Position numbers and translations under genes: made by a program. This document shows, in pieces, positions 45,301 to 54,534 of a DNA stretch of 64,000 nt. The notes under the pieces were generated by a model, which was not told the origin of the DNA, made no database searches, and worked only from the letters and a program-made list of their open reading frames with translations. Origin of the DNA: Gemmobacter fulvus (GTDB lineage: Bacteria > Pseudomonadota > Alphaproteobacteria > Rhodobacterales > Rhodobacteraceae); contig NZ_CP076361.1 of the NCBI RefSeq assembly GCF_018798885.1, positions 2,199,501 to 2,263,500 of the forward strand, in the 5' to 3' direction. The number at the start of each line of letters is the position of its first letter. Position 1 is the stretch's first letter.

Positions 45301-46823
45301 GGGCTTTTGCCACGGCCATCGGTCTGGGGGCGCTGACCCTCGGGCCGCTGGCCGTGGTGATGATGCAGGCGGGCGGCGGCGGGGGTATCACCGCCGCCGA
45401 CCTTGCGGCCCTGCGGTTCACCGTGACACAGGCGGCGCTGTCGGCGCTCGCCTCGGTTGCCTGTGCAGTGCCGGTGGCGCGCGCGCTGGCGCGGCGGCGG
45501 TTTCCGGGGCGCAGGCTGGCGATTGCCGCGCTGGGTGCGCCGTTCCTGTTGCCGGTGATCGTGGCGGTGCTGGGCCTGCTGGCGATTTTCGGGCGGTCGG
45601 GCCTGATCAATCGCGGGCTTGAGGCCCTTGGCCTGCCGGAAGTGTCGATCTATGGCATGGGCGGCGTGGTGCTGGCGCATGTGTTTCTGAACATGCCTCT
45701 GGCCACCCGCATGATCCTGCAAGGCTGGCAGGCGGTGCCGGGCGAGCGGCTGCGGCTGGCCGAAAGCCTTGGCTTCGGGCCGGGCGCGATCTTTCGGCAT
45801 ATCGAAGCGCCCATGCTGCGCGATGTGTTGCCGGGGGCGCTGCTGGCGGTGTTTGCGATCTGCCTGACCAGTTTTGCGGTGGTGCTTGTGCTGGGCGGCG
45901 GGCCGGGCGCGACCACGGTGGAACTGGCGATCTATCAGGCCGTGCGGTTCGAATTCGATCTGCCCAAAGCCGCCACGCTGGCGGTGATGCAGGTGCTGGC
46001 CTGCGGGGCGGCGGTGCTGCTGGCCGGGCTGTTCACCGTGCCCAGCGGCTTTGGCGCGGGCCTGGACCGGGCTGTGGCGCTTCCGCGCCCGGCGGGCTGG
46101 CGGCGTCTGCTCGACGCGGCGGCGATTGCGCTTGCGCTTGGCTTCATCGCTGCGCCCCTGCTGGCGGTGGGCTTTCGCGGGCTGCCGGGGCTGATGGCGC
46201 TGCCTTCGGCGGTCTGGCCTGCACTGGCGGCCTCGTTGACGGTGGCGGTTCTGGCCGCCCCGCTGGCGGTGGGTGCGGCGTTGCTGCTGGCGCTGGCGCT
46301 GGCGGTGGCGCGCGGCTGGCGCGGGCTGGAGCCCGTGGCGATGCTGCCGATGGCGGGATCGTCGCTGGTGCTGGGCACCGGGCTGTTCCTGCTGGTGTTT
46401 CCCTTTGTCTCTCCGGCGCGGGTGGCGCTGCCGGTCACGGTTCTGGTGACGGCGGTGATGGCGCTGCCCTTCGCCTTTCGCATCCTGCTGCCCGAGGTGC
46501 GGGTGCTGATGGCGGATTATGGCCGTCTGGCCGATGCGCTGGCGCTGCGCGGCTGGGCGCGGCTGCGCTGGCTGATCCTGCCCCGGCTGCGCCGCCCGCT
46601 GGGCTTTGCGCTGGGGCTGACGGGTGCGATGGCGGTGGGGGATCTGGGCGTGATCGCTCTGTTCGCGGCGGAAAAGGGGGCCACATTACCTTTGGTCGTG
46701 CAGCGGCTGATGGGGGCGTATCGGACTGAGGCGGCGGCGGGGGCGGCGCTGCTGCTGGTGGCGGCGGCCTTTGCGCTGTTCTGGATCTGCGATTGGTGGG
46801 GGCGGCATGGATCTGACACTTGA
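45276..46823 (+). CDS. thiP: Thiamine ABC transporter permease ThiP
   Basis: A 515-residue permease with about twelve helices and two copies of the binding-protein-dependent transport core. The EAA-like loops are in ERLRLAESLGFGPGAIFRHIEAPML and DALALRGWARLRWLILPRLRRPLG. The overall layout (fused two-domain permease) is ThiP-type. It overlaps thiB by 25 bases and thiQ by 17 bases, consistent with one operon. Confidence 0.92.
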   Translation: MARRAVPLGAFATAIGLGALTLGPLAVVMMQAGGGGGITAADLAALRFTVTQAALSALASVACAVPVARALARRRFPGRRLAIAALGAPFLLPVIVAVLGLLAIFGRSGLINRGLEALGLPEVSIYGMGGVVLAHVFLNMPLATRMILQGWQAVPGERLRLAESLGFGPGAIFRHIEAPMLRDVLPGALLAVFAICLTSFAVVLVLGGGPGATTVELAIYQAVRFEFDLPKAATLAVMQVLACGAAVLLAGLFTVPSGFGAGLDRAVALPRPAGWRRLLDAAAIALALGFIAAPLLAVGFRGLPGLMALPSAVWPALAASLTVAVLAAPLAVGAALLLALALAVARGWRGLEPVAMLPMAGSSLVLGTGLFLLVFPFVSPARVALPVTVLVTAVMALPFAFRILLPEVRVLMADYGRLADALALRGWARLRWLILPRLRRPLGFALGLTGAMAVGDLGVIALFAAEKGATLPLVVQRLMGAYRTEAAAGAALLLVAAAFALFWICDWWGRHGSDT

Positions 46824-47496
46824 GGCGCTGCGGCTGCGGCAGGACGACTGGACGCTGAGCGCCGATTGGGCGGCAGTGGCTGGCCAACGCATCGCGGTGA
46901 TCGGGCCGTCGGGCGCGGGAAAATCAACGCTGCTGAATGCGATTGCCGGGTTTGGCGCGCTGGATCAGGGCATGATCCGCTGGCAGGGCAGGCGCATTGA
47001 TCTGCTGCCGCCCGGTGCGCGGCCGATCTCGATGCTGTTTCAGGATCAGAACCTGTTTCCACATCTGACGGTGGCGCAGAATCTGGGCCTCGGGCTCGAC
47101 CCCGCCTTGCGCCGGGTGGATTGGGCGGCGGTGGATCAGGCGCTGGAGCGTGTGGGGCTGGCCGGGCTGGGGGCGCGCAAGCCTGCGCAGCTGTCGGGCG
47201 GGCAGCAAAGCCGGGCGGCGCTGGCGCGGTCTTTGCTGCGGGCGCGGCCCATCCTGCTGCTGGACGAACCCTTTGCGGCGCTGGGGCCTGCGCTGAAGGC
47301 CGAGATGCTGGCGCTGGTGGCCGAGCTGGCCGGGCAGGCGCTGGTTCTGATGGTGACGCATGACCCCGAAGATGCCCGCGCCTTTGCCAGCCATACCGTG
47401 CTGGTGGCCGAGGGGCGGGCCGATCCGCCGGTGCCCACGAACGCGCTGTTTGCCGATCCGCCTGCGGCGCTTGCGGCCTATCTGGGGCAGGGCTGA
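46807..47496 (+). CDS. thiQ: Thiamine ABC transporter ATP-binding protein ThiQ
   Basis: A 229-residue ABC ATPase, short as usual for ThiQ. Walker A is GPSGAGKSTLLNAIAG, the Q-loop is MLFQDQNLFPHLTVAQN, the signature LSGGQQSRAALARSLL, and Walker B ILLLDEPFAALGP. The ATG at 46807 overlaps thiP. The operon ends at a bidirectional terminator 29 bases downstream. Confidence 0.92.
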   Translation: MDLTLEALRLRQDDWTLSADWAAVAGQRIAVIGPSGAGKSTLLNAIAGFGALDQGMIRWQGRRIDLLPPGARPISMLFQDQNLFPHLTVAQNLGLGLDPALRRVDWAAVDQALERVGLAGLGARKPAQLSGGQQSRAALARSLLRARPILLLDEPFAALGPALKAEMLALVAELAGQALVLMVTHDPEDARAFASHTVLVAEGRADPPVPTNALFADPPAALAAYLGQG

Positions 47497-47525
47497 CGGC
47501 GCAGAACGCCCCCCTGATACAGAAA

Positions 47526-47554
47526 AACCCCGCAGTCGCCTGCGGGGTTCTTTT
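47526..47554. terminator. Bidirectional terminator between thiQ and petC
   Basis: AACCCCGCAG and CTGCGGGGTT form a perfect 10-bp stem with loop TCGC, followed by CTTTT on the plus strand and preceded by AAAA for the minus strand. It serves the convergent thiBPQ and petABC operons. Confidence 0.9.
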
Positions 47555-47571
47555 ATGCCGTGATCCGAAGA

Positions 47572-48360
47572 TCAGGCGTGTTTCTTGCCTTTTACCCCGG
47601 CCCACAGCCGTTTGTTGGTGAGGTAAAGCAGGGTCGACAGCCCGATCAGGAACAGCACGGCGACAAAGCCCATGTGCTTGCGCGCCATCAGCTTCGGTTC
47701 TGCCGTCCACATCAGGAAGGCCGACACGTCTTCTGCCATCGCATCGACCGTGGCCGGGTGGCCATCGGCATAGGTCACGATGTCATCCGACAGCGGCGGT
47801 GCCATCTTGATCCAGCCGCCCGGGAAGGCGTGGTTTTCATAGTAGGTTTCCCCGGCTTCTTCCTTGGTCTCGCCGCTGTAGCCGGCAAGGATCGCATGGA
47901 TGTATTCCGGGCCGCCGATGCCGTTGAACAGCTGGCTCATGCCGGTGCCATAGGGGCCATGAAAGCCCGCCCGCGCCTTGGCCATCAGGCTGAGGTCGGG
48001 GGCACCCGCGCCAGTGTTGGCCGGGAAGTGATCGGTGGCAACCGCTTCACGGTCTTCGCCCGTGTCCTTGTCGACCACGGAGAAGTTCTTGGCATAGGCG
48101 CGCACCTGATCTTCGGGCAGCTGCGGGCCGCCTTCATCTGCAAGCGTGCGGATCGGCACGAATTTCAGGCCGTGGCAGCTGGAGCAGACCTCGGTGTAAA
48201 CCTGAAGCCCGCGCTGAAGCTGGTTCTTGTCAAACTTGCCGAACGGCCCTTCGAACGAGAAGGCCACGTCTTCGATATGGCCTTCGCCACCCGCCGCCAT
48301 GGCCCCGCCCGACATCAGGACGAGGGCAGAGACGGCGCTGATTGCGATTTTGCGAAACAT
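47572..48360 (-). CDS. petC: Cytochrome c1 of the bc1 complex
   Basis: A 262-residue c-type haem protein of the ubiquinol-cytochrome c reductase. Residues 1-22 are a signal peptide. The haem-attachment motif is CSSCH at 59-63 ([13 protein letters not shown]). A methionine axial ligand is likely in the [10 protein letters not shown] region. A C-terminal membrane anchor ([23 protein letters not shown]) ends with a basic tail. Last gene of petABC, separated from petB by 20 bases. Confidence 0.97.
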   Translation of the reverse strand: MFRKIAISAVSALVLMSGGAMAAGGEGHIEDVAFSFEGPFGKFDKNQLQRGLQVYTEVCSSCHGLKFVPIRTLADEGGPQLPEDQVRAYAKNFSVVDKDTGEDREAVATDHFPANTGAGAPDLSLMAKARAGFHGPYGTGMSQLFNGIGGPEYIHAILAGYSGETKEEAGETYYENHAFPGGWIKMAPPLSDDIVTYADGHPATVDAMAEDVSAFLMWTAEPKLMARKHMGFVAVLFLIGLSTLLYLTNKRLWAGVKGKKHA

Positions 48361-48379
48361 CTCAGTCAGTTCCTTTCTG

Positions 48380-49693
48380 TCACTCGGCCGGAGTGCCGTA
48401 GTGCGATTTGAAGTCTTCCTCGATCGTTGCCGGTTGCGGCAGCGGTTTTTCGATCACACCCAAAAGCGGCAGGATCACGAGGAAATAGGCGAACCAATAG
48501 GCCGAAGCGATCAGCGAGATATAGGGGTAGATCCCGTCGGTCGGCATCGCGCCCACCCACATCAGCACCATGAAGTCGATGGCGAGCAGGGCGAACCACC
48601 ACTTGAACATCGGGCGATAGCGGCCCGACCGCACCGAGGAGGTATCCAGCCAGGGCGCCAGCGCCATCACGGCAATTGCGCCGAACATCGCCAGAACGCC
48701 GAAGAACTTGGCGTCAACGATACCGAAGGTGACGAAGTTGGTGATCTGCACCACCCAGACATCGGCGGTGAAGGCGCGCAGGATGGCGTAGAACGGCAGG
48801 AAGTACCATTCCGGCACGATATGCGCGGGCGTCGCCAGCGGGTTCGCCTCGATGTAGTTGTCGGGGTGGCCGAGGTAGTTCGGCATGAAGCCGACCACGG
48901 CAAAGAACACGGCAAGGATCACGACAAGCGCGAACAGGTCCTTGATCACGTAATAGGGCCAGAAGGGCAGGGTGTCCTTCGCGGCCTCTTCTTTCGAGGT
49001 GCGGCGCACTTCGACACCCGTCGGGTTGTTGTTGCCCGTGGTGTGGAAGGCCCAGATGTGAACGGCCACAAGGGCGGCGATCACGAAGGGCAGCAGATAG
49101 TGCAGCGAGAAGAAGCGGTTCAGGGTGGCATTGTCCACCGCCGGGCCACCCAGCAGCCAGGCCTGGATCGGCTCGCCCAGACCGGGAATCGCGCCGAACA
49201 GGCCGGTGATCACCGTGGCGCCCCAGAAGGACATCTGGCCCCAGGGCAGAACATAGCCCATGAATGCGGTGGCCATCATGGCGAGGTAGATCAGCATGCC
49301 GATGATCCAGGTCACCTCACGCGGAGCCTTGTACGACCCGTAGTAAAGCCCGCGGAAGATGTGCAGATACACAGCGACGAAGAACAGCGACGCGCCATTG
49401 GCGTGCAGATAGCGGATGGCCCAGCCGCCGTTCACGTCGCGCATGATATGTTCGACCGACGAGAAGGCCAGATCGACATGCGGCGTGTAGTGCATCACCA
49501 GCACGATGCCGGTGACGATTTGCAGGGCAAGGCAGAAGGTCAGGACGATGCCCCAGATCCACATCCAGTTGAGGTTCTTGGGGGTGGGAATCATCAGGGT
49601 GTCATACAGCAGCCCGATGATCGGCAGGCGCTTGTGAAGCCATTTCTCGCCGCCCGTCTTGGGCTCGTAATGGTCGTGCGGAATACCGGCCAT
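48380..49693 (-). CDS. petB: Cytochrome b of the bc1 complex
   Basis: A 437-residue polytopic membrane protein carrying both b haems and the quinone Qo/Qi sites. Signatures are [36 protein letters not shown] (Qo region with the haem histidines in helices before and after), the [15 protein letters not shown] motif, and [10 protein letters not shown]. Eight membrane spans are expected. Distance to petA is 12 bases. Confidence 0.97.
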   Translation of the reverse strand: MAGIPHDHYEPKTGGEKWLHKRLPIIGLLYDTLMIPTPKNLNWMWIWGIVLTFCLALQIVTGIVLVMHYTPHVDLAFSSVEHIMRDVNGGWAIRYLHANGASLFFVAVYLHIFRGLYYGSYKAPREVTWIIGMLIYLAMMATAFMGYVLPWGQMSFWGATVITGLFGAIPGLGEPIQAWLLGGPAVDNATLNRFFSLHYLLPFVIAALVAVHIWAFHTTGNNNPTGVEVRRTSKEEAAKDTLPFWPYYVIKDLFALVVILAVFFAVVGFMPNYLGHPDNYIEANPLATPAHIVPEWYFLPFYAILRAFTADVWVVQITNFVTFGIVDAKFFGVLAMFGAIAVMALAPWLDTSSVRSGRYRPMFKWWFALLAIDFMVLMWVGAMPTDGIYPYISLIASAYWFAYFLVILPLLGVIEKPLPQPATIEEDFKSHYGTPAE

Positions 49694-49705
49694 GTGGTCT
49701 CTCCC

Positions 49706-50266
49706 TCAGCCCAGCTTGATGGTGGTTGCATCGGTGAATTGCGCCACCGGAACATCGAGATTGCGCGGGGCAGGCCCTTTGCGGATCCGGCCCGAAGTGT
49801 CGTAATGCGACCCGTGGCAGGGGCAGAACCAGCCGCCGAAATCGCCAGCGGCATTGCCGATCGGAACGCAGCCCAGATGGGTGCAGACGCCGATCATCAC
49901 CAGCCACTCGCCTGCTTCGTCAAGGGCGCGGTTGGCGTCCGACGCATCGGCGCCGGGCTTGTTCTGGTTCTCGGCCTGCGCGTCGATCAGCTCGGACAGT
50001 TGCACGCCACGCGCCGCTTCGATTTCTTCCGGGGTGCGGCGGCGGATGAACACCGGCTTGCCGCGCCATTTCACCGTCAGCTGGGTGCCCACCTGCACAC
50101 CCGACACATCGACAAAGATCGAGGCAAGGGCGCGCACGTCGGCGGAGGCATTCATCTGGTTGACAAGCGGCCAGACGGCAGCGCCGGTGGCCACAGCCCC
50201 GGCACCAGCCGTGGCATAATACAGGAAATCCCTGCGGGTGCCTGCGTGATCTTCTGCGTGGGACAC
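49706..50266 (-). CDS. petA: Rieske iron-sulfur protein of the bc1 complex
   Basis: A 186-residue membrane-anchored protein carrying the 2Fe-2S cluster. It starts with [26 protein letters not shown], a Tat-type signal anchor. The cluster ligands are in CTHLGC at 128-133 and CPCHGSHYD at 148-156. It leads the petA-petB-petC operon. A GGGTCGC/GCGACCC hairpin sits in its leader at 50286-50304. Confidence 0.97.
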   Translation of the reverse strand: MSHAEDHAGTRRDFLYYATAGAGAVATGAAVWPLVNQMNASADVRALASIFVDVSGVQVGTQLTVKWRGKPVFIRRRTPEEIEAARGVQLSELIDAQAENQNKPGADASDANRALDEAGEWLVMIGVCTHLGCVPIGNAAGDFGGWFCPCHGSHYDTSGRIRKGPAPRNLDVPVAQFTDATTIKLG

Positions 50267-50285
50267 GAGATCTTCTCCCTCTCAA

Positions 50286-50304
50286 GGGTCGCCTCATGCG
50301 ACCC
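50286..50304 (-). promoter_or_regulatory. Hairpin in the petA leader
   Basis: GGGTCGC pairs with GCGACCC around a 5-base loop, about 20 bases before the petA ATG. It could affect translation of petA or be a protein-binding palindrome. The 209-base gap to the GST gene presumably contains the petABC promoter, which I could not define. Confidence 0.35.
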
Positions 50305-50475
50305 ATGCAAAATCTGGGCCACGGTTTCCCGCAGCCTTGACGGGCGGGTTTTAGCCAACGCCCGCCCCCACGTCCAGCGGTCAAAGGCGCGCAGGGGCAG
50401 GGATTTGGCGGTTTTGTCGCAATGTGGCCTTGAAGGCGCGCCATCCCCTCCCTAAGGGGCGCGCCCGCGGCGCTG

Positions 50476-51087
50476 TCAGCCCTCTGGCGGGCGGGTGGCC
50501 TGCATCGACGGGCGGGCGGCGAATGTGGCCTCCCATGCCGCAAGGCGCGGGCGATTGTCGCGCCAGTTGCGGGCATCGTGGCGGAAGTCCACATATCCCA
50601 GCGCACAGCCCAAGGCGATCTGCGCAATGTCCAAGGGGCCTGCCAGATGGTCGATCCAGCGGCTTTCCACCGCATCCAGCGCGCGGTCGATCTTGGCCCA
50701 TTGGCCTTCTACCCAGGGTTCATGGCGGCGCGCCTCGGGGCGGATGCGCGATTCGTAGACCATCAGCAGGGCCGCATCCAGAATTCCGTCGGCCGTCGCC
50801 TCCAGCGTCAGCGAATCCCACAGGCGCGGCGCTGCCGGATAAAGCCCGGCCCCGGCCCGCGCATCCAGATAGCGGCAGATCACCCGGCTGTCATAGAGCG
50901 CAGGCCCGTCGTCCCGCTCCAGCGCCGGTATCTTGCCCAGCGGGTTCTGTTCCAGCGGCATGGAGCCGGGATCCACCGGGGTGCCCGCCGTGGCAATCAG
51001 CGCCACCTGCGACAGCAGGCCGGTTTCGTGCAGCACGACCATACATTTGCGGACATAGGGCGAGGTGGGCGAGTGATAGAGGCGCAT
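50476..51087 (-). CDS. Glutathione S-transferase family protein
   Basis: A 203-residue GST. The N-terminal thioredoxin-like domain starts MRLYHSPTSPYVRKCMVVLHE (S near the active-site serine/tyrosine), NPLGKIPALERDDG holds the cis-proline, and YDSRVICRYLDARAG is the glutathione gamma-glutamyl site. Helical C-terminal domain ends LAAWEATFAARPSMQAT. Divergent from the AhpD-like gene, both possibly part of oxidative or electrophile defence. Substrate unknown. Confidence 0.87.
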   Translation of the reverse strand: MRLYHSPTSPYVRKCMVVLHETGLLSQVALIATAGTPVDPGSMPLEQNPLGKIPALERDDGPALYDSRVICRYLDARAGAGLYPAAPRLWDSLTLEATADGILDAALLMVYESRIRPEARRHEPWVEGQWAKIDRALDAVESRWIDHLAGPLDIAQIALGCALGYVDFRHDARNWRDNRPRLAAWEATFAARPSMQATRPPEG

Positions 51088-51233
51088 GGGCAGGCTCCGG
51101 GCGATTCGCGGGCGAAAGGGGCAGGCGGCGACGGCTTCGCCCGGATGCTAGGCGCGGCATCGGGCAGAGTAAATGCGCAACGCCTTGGCCTTGGCCAGCA
51201 GATCGGGCAGGCTTTGCCAAAAGGGAGGACACC

Positions 51234-51800
51234 ATGACCAACACGGTAACCGCACTGGATCTGGAGCCGGAGCATCCGCTGCCCGAGGATATCGCCAGCT
51301 ATTTCGGCAAATGTCAGGAAAAGCTGGGCATGATTCCCAATGTCTTGCTGGCCTATGCCTTCGACGCTGAAAAACTGCGCGCCTTCAGTGCCATGTATAA
51401 TGATCTGATGCTGGCGCCCTCGGGGCTGACCAAGGCCGAGCGCGAAATGATCGCGGTGGCGGTCTCGGCGCAGAATGCCTGCGTCTATTGCCTGACCGCG
51501 CATGGGGCTGCGCTGCGGCAACTGACCGGCAGCCCGGCCCTGGCGGAAACCATCGCGCAGAACTGGCGTGTGGCCGAGATCACGCCCCGCCAGCGCGCCA
51601 TGCTGGCCTTTGCGGTCAAGCTGACCAATCACCCGGCGGAAATGGGCGAGGAGGACCGCGCCACCCTGCGCCAGACCGGGTTCAGCGATGCCGACATCTG
51701 GGACATTGCCGCGGTCGCCGCATTTTACAACATGTCCAACAGGTTGGCGGCAGCGGTCGAAATGCGGCCCAACCCGGAATATCACGCGATGGCGCGTTGA
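51234..51800 (+). CDS. AhpD-like alkylhydroperoxidase (peroxidase-related enzyme)
   Basis: A 188-residue protein of the carboxymuconolactone decarboxylase/AhpD superfamily. The redox pair and proton relay are in AQNACVYCLTAHG (C83, C86, H90), with ERE at 69-71. Members reduce hydroperoxides or are of unknown reductant. The ATG at 51234 has AAGGGAGGAC upstream. The open frame extends far upstream on the antisense of the GST gene but this is not real. A strong terminator follows. Confidence 0.85.
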   Translation: MTNTVTALDLEPEHPLPEDIASYFGKCQEKLGMIPNVLLAYAFDAEKLRAFSAMYNDLMLAPSGLTKAEREMIAVAVSAQNACVYCLTAHGAALRQLTGSPALAETIAQNWRVAEITPRQRAMLAFAVKLTNHPAEMGEEDRATLRQTGFSDADIWDIAAVAAFYNMSNRLAAAVEMRPNPEYHAMAR

Positions 51801-51814
51801 CCCCGCGCAATGAA

Positions 51815-51845
51815 AAAGACCGCCGGGTTTCCCTCGGCGGTCTTT
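51815..51845. terminator. Bidirectional terminator between the AhpD-like gene and rpmJ
   Basis: AAAGACCGCCG and CGGCGGTCTTT form a perfect 11-bp stem with a 9-base loop; A-rich and T-rich ends serve both converging transcripts. Confidence 0.88.
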
Positions 51846-51866
51846 ATCTGTCTCAGGCAGAAAGCC

Positions 51867-51992
51867 TCAGCCCTGACGGGCCTTGTAGCGCTTCTGGGTC
51901 TTGTTGATCACATAGACCCGGCCTTTACGACGCACAACCTGACAGTCGCGGTGACGCGTCTTCAGCGAGCGCAGCGAGTTCTTGACCTTCAT
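51867..51992 (-). CDS. rpmJ: Large ribosomal subunit protein bL36
   Basis: A 41-residue ribosomal protein, [20 protein letters not shown] then [21 protein letters not shown]. The single C and H near the middle are the reduced zinc pattern of the longer bL36 form, which has fewer zinc-binding cysteines than the 37-residue form. Start at the ATG at 51992, six bases after AAGGAG; an ATG two codons earlier overlaps the SD. A tRNA-Val gene lies just upstream on the same strand. Confidence 0.95.
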   Translation of the reverse strand: MKVKNSLRSLKTRHRDCQVVRRKGRVYVINKTQKRYKARQG

Positions 51993-52057
51993 GGCCATCT
52001 CCTTATCGCGGCGCGCGTGCGCCTTGAATATCGTGCCTTCTTGCGAAAGCGGTGAAA

Positions 52058-52132
52058 TGGTGGGCGGTACTGGGATCGAACCAGTGGCCACTACGATGTC
52101 AACGTAGTGCTCTACCGCTGAGCTAACCGCCC
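52058..52132 (-). tRNA. tRNA-Val (anticodon GAC)
   Basis: The minus strand starts GGGCGGTTAGCTCAGCGG and ends with ACCGCCC, A and an encoded CCA (52060-52058). Acceptor stem GGGCGGT/ACCGCCC is perfect. The anticodon stem CTACG/CGTAG encloses TTGACAT, giving anticodon GAC. T-arm CTGGTTCGATCCCAG is normal. Length 75 with CCA. Confidence 0.97.
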
Positions 52133-52142
52133 ACACCCGTCT

Positions 52143-52172
52143 GGTATAACCTGCGTCCCTGCCGAAAAACAA
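52143..52172 (-). promoter_or_regulatory. Candidate promoter of tRNA-Val
   Basis: On the minus strand TTGTTT (52172-52167), 18 bases, TATACC (52148-52143), ending ten bases before the tRNA 5' end. Weak match but well placed; rpmJ downstream may share it. Confidence 0.45.
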
Positions 52173-52273
52173 AGGACGCGGGCACTACCGCGTCGGTGAG
52201 GGGTCTATAAATAGAGTCGCAGCGGTGTTCAAGGGGTTTTGGCGGAAGAAAAAACCGGGCTATATCTTTTCGC

Positions 52274-53146
52274 ATGAGCCCACGCACCGTGTCAGAAGCC
52301 TATCGCCTGTCGCAGCCGGTTTGCCGCGATACCCCCGTCGTGTTTTCTTCGCCGCACAGCGGACGGCTCTATCCGCCTGCGTTTCTGGACGCAACCGCGC
52401 TGGACGCGCGGCTGATCCGGTCTTCCGAAGATGCCTTTGTCGATGATCTGTTCGCCTCGGCCCCGGCACAGGGCGCGCCGCTGATTGCAGCCCAGCTGCC
52501 GCGCGCCTTTCTGGATCTGAACCGCGCCTGTGACGAGCTGGACCCGGCGCTGATCGAGGGAATCGTGCGCGCGCCGCACAATCCGCGCATCAGCTCCGGT
52601 CTGGGGGTGATTCCCCGCGTGGTGTCGCAGGGGCGGCCGATCTACCGGGGCAAGATCCCGCTGGCCGAGGCGGAAATGCGGCTGCGCCACTATTGGCACC
52701 CCTATCACGACGCGCTGATGCGCCTGCTTCAGGAATCGCATCGGGCCTTCGGGCAGGCGGTGCTGATTGATTGCCACTCCATGCCGCATGAGGCCATCGA
52801 GGGCCATGCCCGCCCCGGCGTGCCGCATCCCGAGGTGGTGCTGGGGGATCGCTTTGGTGCCGCGGCCGGCCGCGAGGTGGTCGAGCGGATCGAGGCGGCC
52901 TTCCGCGCCGCAGGCCTGCGCGTGGTGCGGAATGCGCCCTTCGCCGGGGCCTATATCACACAGGCCTATGGCCGCCCCTCGCGCCGTCAGCATGTGGTGC
53001 AGATCGAAATCGACCGGGCGCTCTACATGGACGAGGCCCGGATCGAGAAAACGGCAGACTTTCCCGCGTTTCAGGCGCTGATGGCGGGGGTCGTGGCCGA
53101 AATCACCTCGGGTCTGCGCGAAAACCGCGCGCTCGCCGCCGAATAG
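52274..53146 (+). CDS. N-formylglutamate amidohydrolase
   Basis: A 290-residue metal-dependent amidohydrolase of the HutG/FGase family. The signature blocks are VVFSSPHSGRLYP, then SSEDAFVDDLFASAPAQGAPLI, PRAFLDLNRACDELDP and LIDCHSMPHEA, which carry the likely metal-binding His/Glu/Asp residues. Family members hydrolyse N-formylglutamate in histidine breakdown, but no hut genes are next to it, so the in vivo substrate is open. The ATG at 52274 is the first good start after the tRNA-Val promoter region. Confidence 0.88.
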   Translation: MSPRTVSEAYRLSQPVCRDTPVVFSSPHSGRLYPPAFLDATALDARLIRSSEDAFVDDLFASAPAQGAPLIAAQLPRAFLDLNRACDELDPALIEGIVRAPHNPRISSGLGVIPRVVSQGRPIYRGKIPLAEAEMRLRHYWHPYHDALMRLLQESHRAFGQAVLIDCHSMPHEAIEGHARPGVPHPEVVLGDRFGAAAGREVVERIEAAFRAAGLRVVRNAPFAGAYITQAYGRPSRRQHVVQIEIDRALYMDEARIEKTADFPAFQALMAGVVAEITSGLRENRALAAE

Positions 53147-53198
53147 CGCCGCGATCCCTATTTGAACTTTGCAAAAATACTCATCTGCCCCGGCAGGG

Positions 53199-54452
53199 CT
53201 AGCGCAACGCCCGGCCCTTGATGATGGCATCCCGCCCGAATCGGGCGCGGATCCGGTCGGTGGCGCGTTCGGCGCGGGATCGGGTGGCGGCCTCGGGGTC
53301 CAGCAGATCGGCGGTCAGATCGGCCTCACCCCCCGGCGCAAGATCGGCAATGCCGACCCCGATCAGGCGATAGGCCACGCCCCTGGGCACGGTGTCGAAC
53401 AGGGCGCGGGCCTCGCGATAGATGCGGTCGGCAATCTGGGTCGGCCCGTCGAGGCTGTGACGGCGGCTGATCTGGCTGAAATTGCTGCGTTTCAGCTTTA
53501 ATGTCACCGTGCGCCCGGCCAGATCCTTGGCCTTGGCACGATCTGCCACCTGTTCGGCCAGCCGCCACAGATGGCCGTCCAGCAGATCGGCATCAGCGGT
53601 GTCTTCGTTGAAGGTGGTCTCTTTCGAGATCGACTTCACCGCCTCGTCCCGGCTGACGCGCCGGTGATCCTCGCCCCGTGCCAGATGCCACAGCCGATCC
53701 CCCATCTGGCCAAAGCGCGCCGTCAGATCGGGCCTGTCCCAGCGCAGCAGATCGGCGATGCTGCGGATGCCCGCCTGCTCCAGCGCGGTCTGCGTGGCGG
53801 TTCCCACGCCCCAGAGAATGCGCACGGGTTTCGGGGTCAGAAAGGCCTGTGTCTCGGCCCGGCCCACCACGGAAAAGCCGCGCGGCTTGTCCAGATCCGA
53901 GGCGATCTTGGCAAGGAACTTGTTGTGCGACAGGCCGATGGAGCCGGTGATGCCCAGCTCCTCCTCCATGCGCTGCACCAGCCGGGCCAGCGTCACCGCA
54001 GGCGGTGCGCCATGCAGCCGCGCCGTGCCGGTCAGATCCAGAAAGGCCTCGTCGAGGGACAGCGGTTCGATGGCCGGGGTCAGCGCCTCCATCATGGCGC
54101 GGATGGCCCGGCTGACCTCGACATAGGCCTGCATCCGCGGTTTGATCACCACTGCCTCGGGGCAGAGCCTGAGCGCCTGAAACATCGGCATGGCCGAGCG
54201 CACACCCGAAATCCGCGCGATATAACAGCAGGTTGACACCACGCCCCTCGTGCCGCCACCAACAATCACCGGCTTGTCGCGCAGGTCGGGATTGTCGCGC
54301 TTTTCAACCGAGGCGTAGAAGGCATCGCAATCCATATGCGCGATGGACAGCTGAAACAGCTCGGGATGCGACAGGATGCGCGGACTGCGGCAGGCCGGAC
54401 AACGGGTGCCGGTCTCGAACTGGGTCAGGCAGGATCGGCACAGCGCGGGCAT
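53199..54452 (-). CDS. dinB: DNA polymerase IV with an N-terminal zinc ribbon
   Basis: A 417-residue Y-family translesion polymerase. Residues 5-21 form a CxxC-x9-CxxC zinc ribbon (CRSCLTQF, then CPACRSPR) not present in E. coli DinB. The polymerase core follows: AHMDCDAFYASVEKRDNPDL with the first metal Asp, and PLSLDEAFLDLTG with the second Asp-Glu pair. GLSHNKFLAKIASDLDKP and the little-finger domain complete it. Start at the ATG at 54452; a GTG five codons earlier is possible. Zinc-ribbon fusions of this type occur in Rhodobacterales. Confidence 0.93.
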   Translation of the reverse strand: MPALCRSCLTQFETGTRCPACRSPRILSHPELFQLSIAHMDCDAFYASVEKRDNPDLRDKPVIVGGGTRGVVSTCCYIARISGVRSAMPMFQALRLCPEAVVIKPRMQAYVEVSRAIRAMMEALTPAIEPLSLDEAFLDLTGTARLHGAPPAVTLARLVQRMEEELGITGSIGLSHNKFLAKIASDLDKPRGFSVVGRAETQAFLTPKPVRILWGVGTATQTALEQAGIRSIADLLRWDRPDLTARFGQMGDRLWHLARGEDHRRVSRDEAVKSISKETTFNEDTADADLLDGHLWRLAEQVADRAKAKDLAGRTVTLKLKRSNFSQISRRHSLDGPTQIADRIYREARALFDTVPRGVAYRLIGVGIADLAPGGEADLTADLLDPEAATRSRAERATDRIRARFGRDAIIKGRALR

Positions 54453-54534
54453 GGCGATTGATACCACGCCGCGCGGGCGTGGTCACGCAATGTTCTCATG
54501 CTCCGCCCGGCAGAAGCGGGCGGGGGAGGCGGGA

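Noticed and set aside
48227-50455. A 742-codon plus-strand frame over petABC
   Set aside because: Antisense to the unmistakable cytochrome bc1 genes; no domain, composition typical of a shadow.
50424-51233. Long upstream extension of the AhpD-like gene
   Set aside because: The extension runs antisense through the GST gene and the real start has a strong SD at 51234.
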